DNA of 6,198 nt from Phycisphaerae bacterium (GTDB taxonomy: Bacteria; Planctomycetota; Phycisphaerae; JAAYCJ01). The notes under the pieces are model-generated. The model was given only the letters and a program-made list of their open reading frames with translations. It was not told the DNA's origin and ran no database searches. A program made the position numbers and the translations under genes. The stretch covers positions 1-6,198 of the forward strand of contig JAAZAW010000233.1 of the NCBI GenBank assembly GCA_012514125.1, given 5' to 3'. How positions within the stretch are numbered: the stretch's first letter is position 1; each line of letters begins with the position of its first letter. Shown in pieces: positions 4,976-6,198 of this stretch.

Positions 4976-6079
4976 ATGGCGATTATTACCGGCAACAAGG
5001 TTCCGATATACAGCCAGATCGCCCAGACGATCAAACAACGGGTTCGCACCGGGGTTTACAAGCCTGGGGATTCGCTTCCTTCCGTGCGGACGATTGGTAA
5101 AGAGTTCGGGGTCAGTGTTCGTGCGGTTCACCAGGCGGTCCATACCCTGGAAGAAAACGGGATCGTCCAGACCCATCCGGGCAAGGGCATGATCGTCGTT
5201 AAAGAAGGCGATTCGGAACGCGCTGCCATTATTTTCGGGTTTATTCATCCTTACATCAGTTCGATGAGTTTTCAGCGCGATGTTCTGGAATATGTGGATG
5301 AGGCTTTTGCCGAACGGCAGAATTTTGTGGTGGTCCGATCCTCCAGGGATGATCCGGTCCTGGAGCGGGAGATCGCCCAACACCTGATTGCCAACGGGGC
5401 CAGGGGGCTGATTGTCTGGCCGACCAATGACGATCCGAACGGCGAATATTTTCTGAATCTGTCTCGCAAGATTCCGGTGGTTTTTGTCGATCGGACGCTC
5501 CTGAAGGTCGATATGCCGACGGTTCTGCTGGACTATTATGCCTGCGGGCGGGAGATCAGCCATATCCTGCTGGGGAAAATGCAAAAAAAACGCATGCTGA
5601 TTTTGAGAGATAACCTCCAGATCAGTTCTTATCAAAATATTGTCGAAGGCATGGACACGGCGGCCCGTGAACTTGAACGGATTAAGGATGTCACGGTGGT
5701 TCAATTGCCGATCACGTCGGTCATTCAGAAATTCAGCCGGTCGGATTTTTCGGAAATCGGTTATTTTGAAGACTACCTGGGGCGTTTGATTCAGGAAGGC
5801 GGCTATGACGCGGCGTTTTGCACGCAGGATGAATTTATCGATTATTGCTTTGCCCAGACGGGCCTGATGGAACGGTTCCCGGCCTTGCAGTGGGCCACGT
5901 TGCGGATGACCAGTCCCAATACCCGGAGTATCAACTATACCCGATTGAAGTGTCTGGAGTGGTTTTCGAATTCCGGCGAGATGATTTCACAGGCGGCAGA
6001 CCTGGTTCAGCGCTGGGTCCTTTCACGTCAGATGCCGACGGATGTGATCCGATTGAAGTTACGACTTAACCCGAGTTAG
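4976..6079 (+). CDS. GntR-type transcriptional regulator with LacI-like effector domain
   Basis: 367-residue one-component cytoplasmic regulator. Residues about 9-76 form the GntR winged helix: VPIYSQIAQTIKQRV, then GVYKPGDSLPSVRTIGKEFG, a recognition helix around SVRAVHQAVHTLEENG (47-62), and the wing at GKGMIVV (69-75). Residues about 82-365 form a periplasmic-binding-protein-like ligand domain of the LacI/GalR kind, with RGLIVWPTNDDPN (143-155) and IPVVFVDR (166-173). Relatives with this layout, such as AraR, sense sugars and usually repress; the ligand here is unknown. ATG at 4976 is supported by AAGGAA at 4965-4970. The gene has its own promoter and a 90-nt leader with repeats, suggesting autoregulation. 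Downstream, 70 bp away, is a well-formed gene start that aborts after seven codons, so its natural target may be damaged or lie beyond the window. Confidence 0.94.
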   Translation: MAIITGNKVPIYSQIAQTIKQRVRTGVYKPGDSLPSVRTIGKEFGVSVRAVHQAVHTLEENGIVQTHPGKGMIVVKEGDSERAAIIFGFIHPYISSMSFQRDVLEYVDEAFAERQNFVVVRSSRDDPVLEREIAQHLIANGARGLIVWPTNDDPNGEYFLNLSRKIPVVFVDRTLLKVDMPTVLLDYYACGREISHILLGKMQKKRMLILRDNLQISSYQNIVEGMDTAARELERIKDVTVVQLPITSVIQKFSRSDFSEIGYFEDYLGRLIQEGGYDAAFCTQDEFIDYCFAQTGLMERFPALQWATLRMTSPNTRSINYTRLKCLEWFSNSGEMISQAADLVQRWVLSRQMPTDVIRLKLRLNPS

Positions 6080-6096
6080 TTTTTTCCGGTTGTTTT

Positions 6097-6135
6097 CTTG
6101 ATACAAAGCGTGTCCGAGTTTCAAGGTGTTTTTTT
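6097..6135 (+). terminator. weak candidate terminator after the regulator
   Basis: CTTGATAC and GTTTCAAG can pair (seven pairs with one T-T mismatch) around a 13-nt loop, followed after GTG by seven T. The T-run is good but the stem is weak and A/T-rich, so read-through into the next start site is likely. Confidence 0.25.
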
Positions 6136-6137
6136 AA

Positions 6138-6173
6138 AAGGAGTGGTTTATGAGTGTGCCAAGCAAACCCTAA
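6138..6173 (+). other. strong ribosome site and ATG leading into a frame that stops after 7 codons
   Basis: AAGGAG (6138-6143) sits 6 nt before ATG at 6150, near-ideal and better than the regulator's own site. The frame reads MSVPSKP and stops with TAA at 6171-6173. A gene start this good directly behind a GntR regulator suggests the 5' end of a real gene interrupted by the repeat-like sequence that begins at about 6174. Alternatives are a regulatory leader peptide or coincidence. The window ends 25 bases later, so this cannot be settled here. Confidence 0.35.
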
Positions 6174-6198
6174 TGTAGGCAAGCTGGACAATCCAGCA
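6174..6198 (+). repeat. REP-like hairpin preceded by GTAG, at window edge
   Basis: GTAG (6175-6178) is followed by a short GCAA spacer and a perfect 6-bp stem with 3-nt loop, GCTGGA-CAA-TCCAGC (6183-6197). A GTAG tetranucleotide at the foot of a hairpin is the signature of REP elements mobilised by RAYT-type Y1 transposases. Only part may be visible because the window ends one base after the stem. No second copy was noticed in the window, so the assignment rests on form alone. Confidence 0.35.

Noticed and set aside
4946..5704. 252-codon minus-strand frame opposite the GntR gene
   Set aside because: It is antisense to a clear GntR/LacI-type coding region and has the composition of a shadow frame with no family motifs.
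1..6198. CRISPR array, tRNA, rRNA, toxin-antitoxin or defence genes
   Set aside because: No regularly spaced repeats, tRNA-like cloverleaf or rRNA segments were seen, and no coding region resembles such systems.

Overview
The window looks like ordinary bacterial chromosome: compact genes, Shine-Dalgarno sequences and sigma70-type promoters. The GntR/LacI-type regulator, the OppC/OppD-like pair and the two-helix PAS kinase would fit a member of the Planctomycetota/PVC group (for example Phycisphaerae). That is a weak inference from protein style, and no taxonomic marker gene is present.

Layout. The left 3.6 kb is read on the minus strand, in the order OppC-type permease (3617-2553), OppD-type ATPase (2556-1537, coupled through ATGA), an overlooked 35-residue single-helix membrane protein (1288-1181), then a sensor histidine kinase (1085 to the left edge, truncated before its ATPase domain). 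The permease has its own promoter, whose -10 box sits inside a perfect inverted repeat, so this unit is probably repressor-controlled. No OppA, OppB or OppF is nearby.

Upstream of it, still on the minus strand, is a self-contained gene (4387-3938) for a small exported, tyrosine-then-arginine-rich protein of unknown function. It has a near-consensus promoter (TTGACA-17-TATGAT) and a perfect 15-bp terminator hairpin. A 588-bp intergenic region follows; it holds one 10-bp hairpin and, at its right end, a TTGACA-17-TACTAT promoter and a roughly 90-nt repeat-containing leader for the plus-strand GntR regulator (4976-6079).

Downstream of the regulator is an excellent ribosome binding site and ATG (6150), but the frame stops after seven codons. 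It runs straight into a GTAG-plus-hairpin sequence resembling REP/RAYT-type elements at the very edge of the window, so a mobile repeat may have interrupted the regulator's downstream partner.

How the parts work together is inferred. The ABC pair is likely part of a peptide/nickel-type importer that needs partners encoded elsewhere. The small membrane protein and kinase may form a signalling module, and the GntR protein probably senses a small ligand (sugar-like in most relatives) and may control its own promoter. I see no clearly new defence or mobile system. The best leads are the 35-residue membrane protein, the aborted gene with REP-like hairpin, and the operator-bearing promoter.
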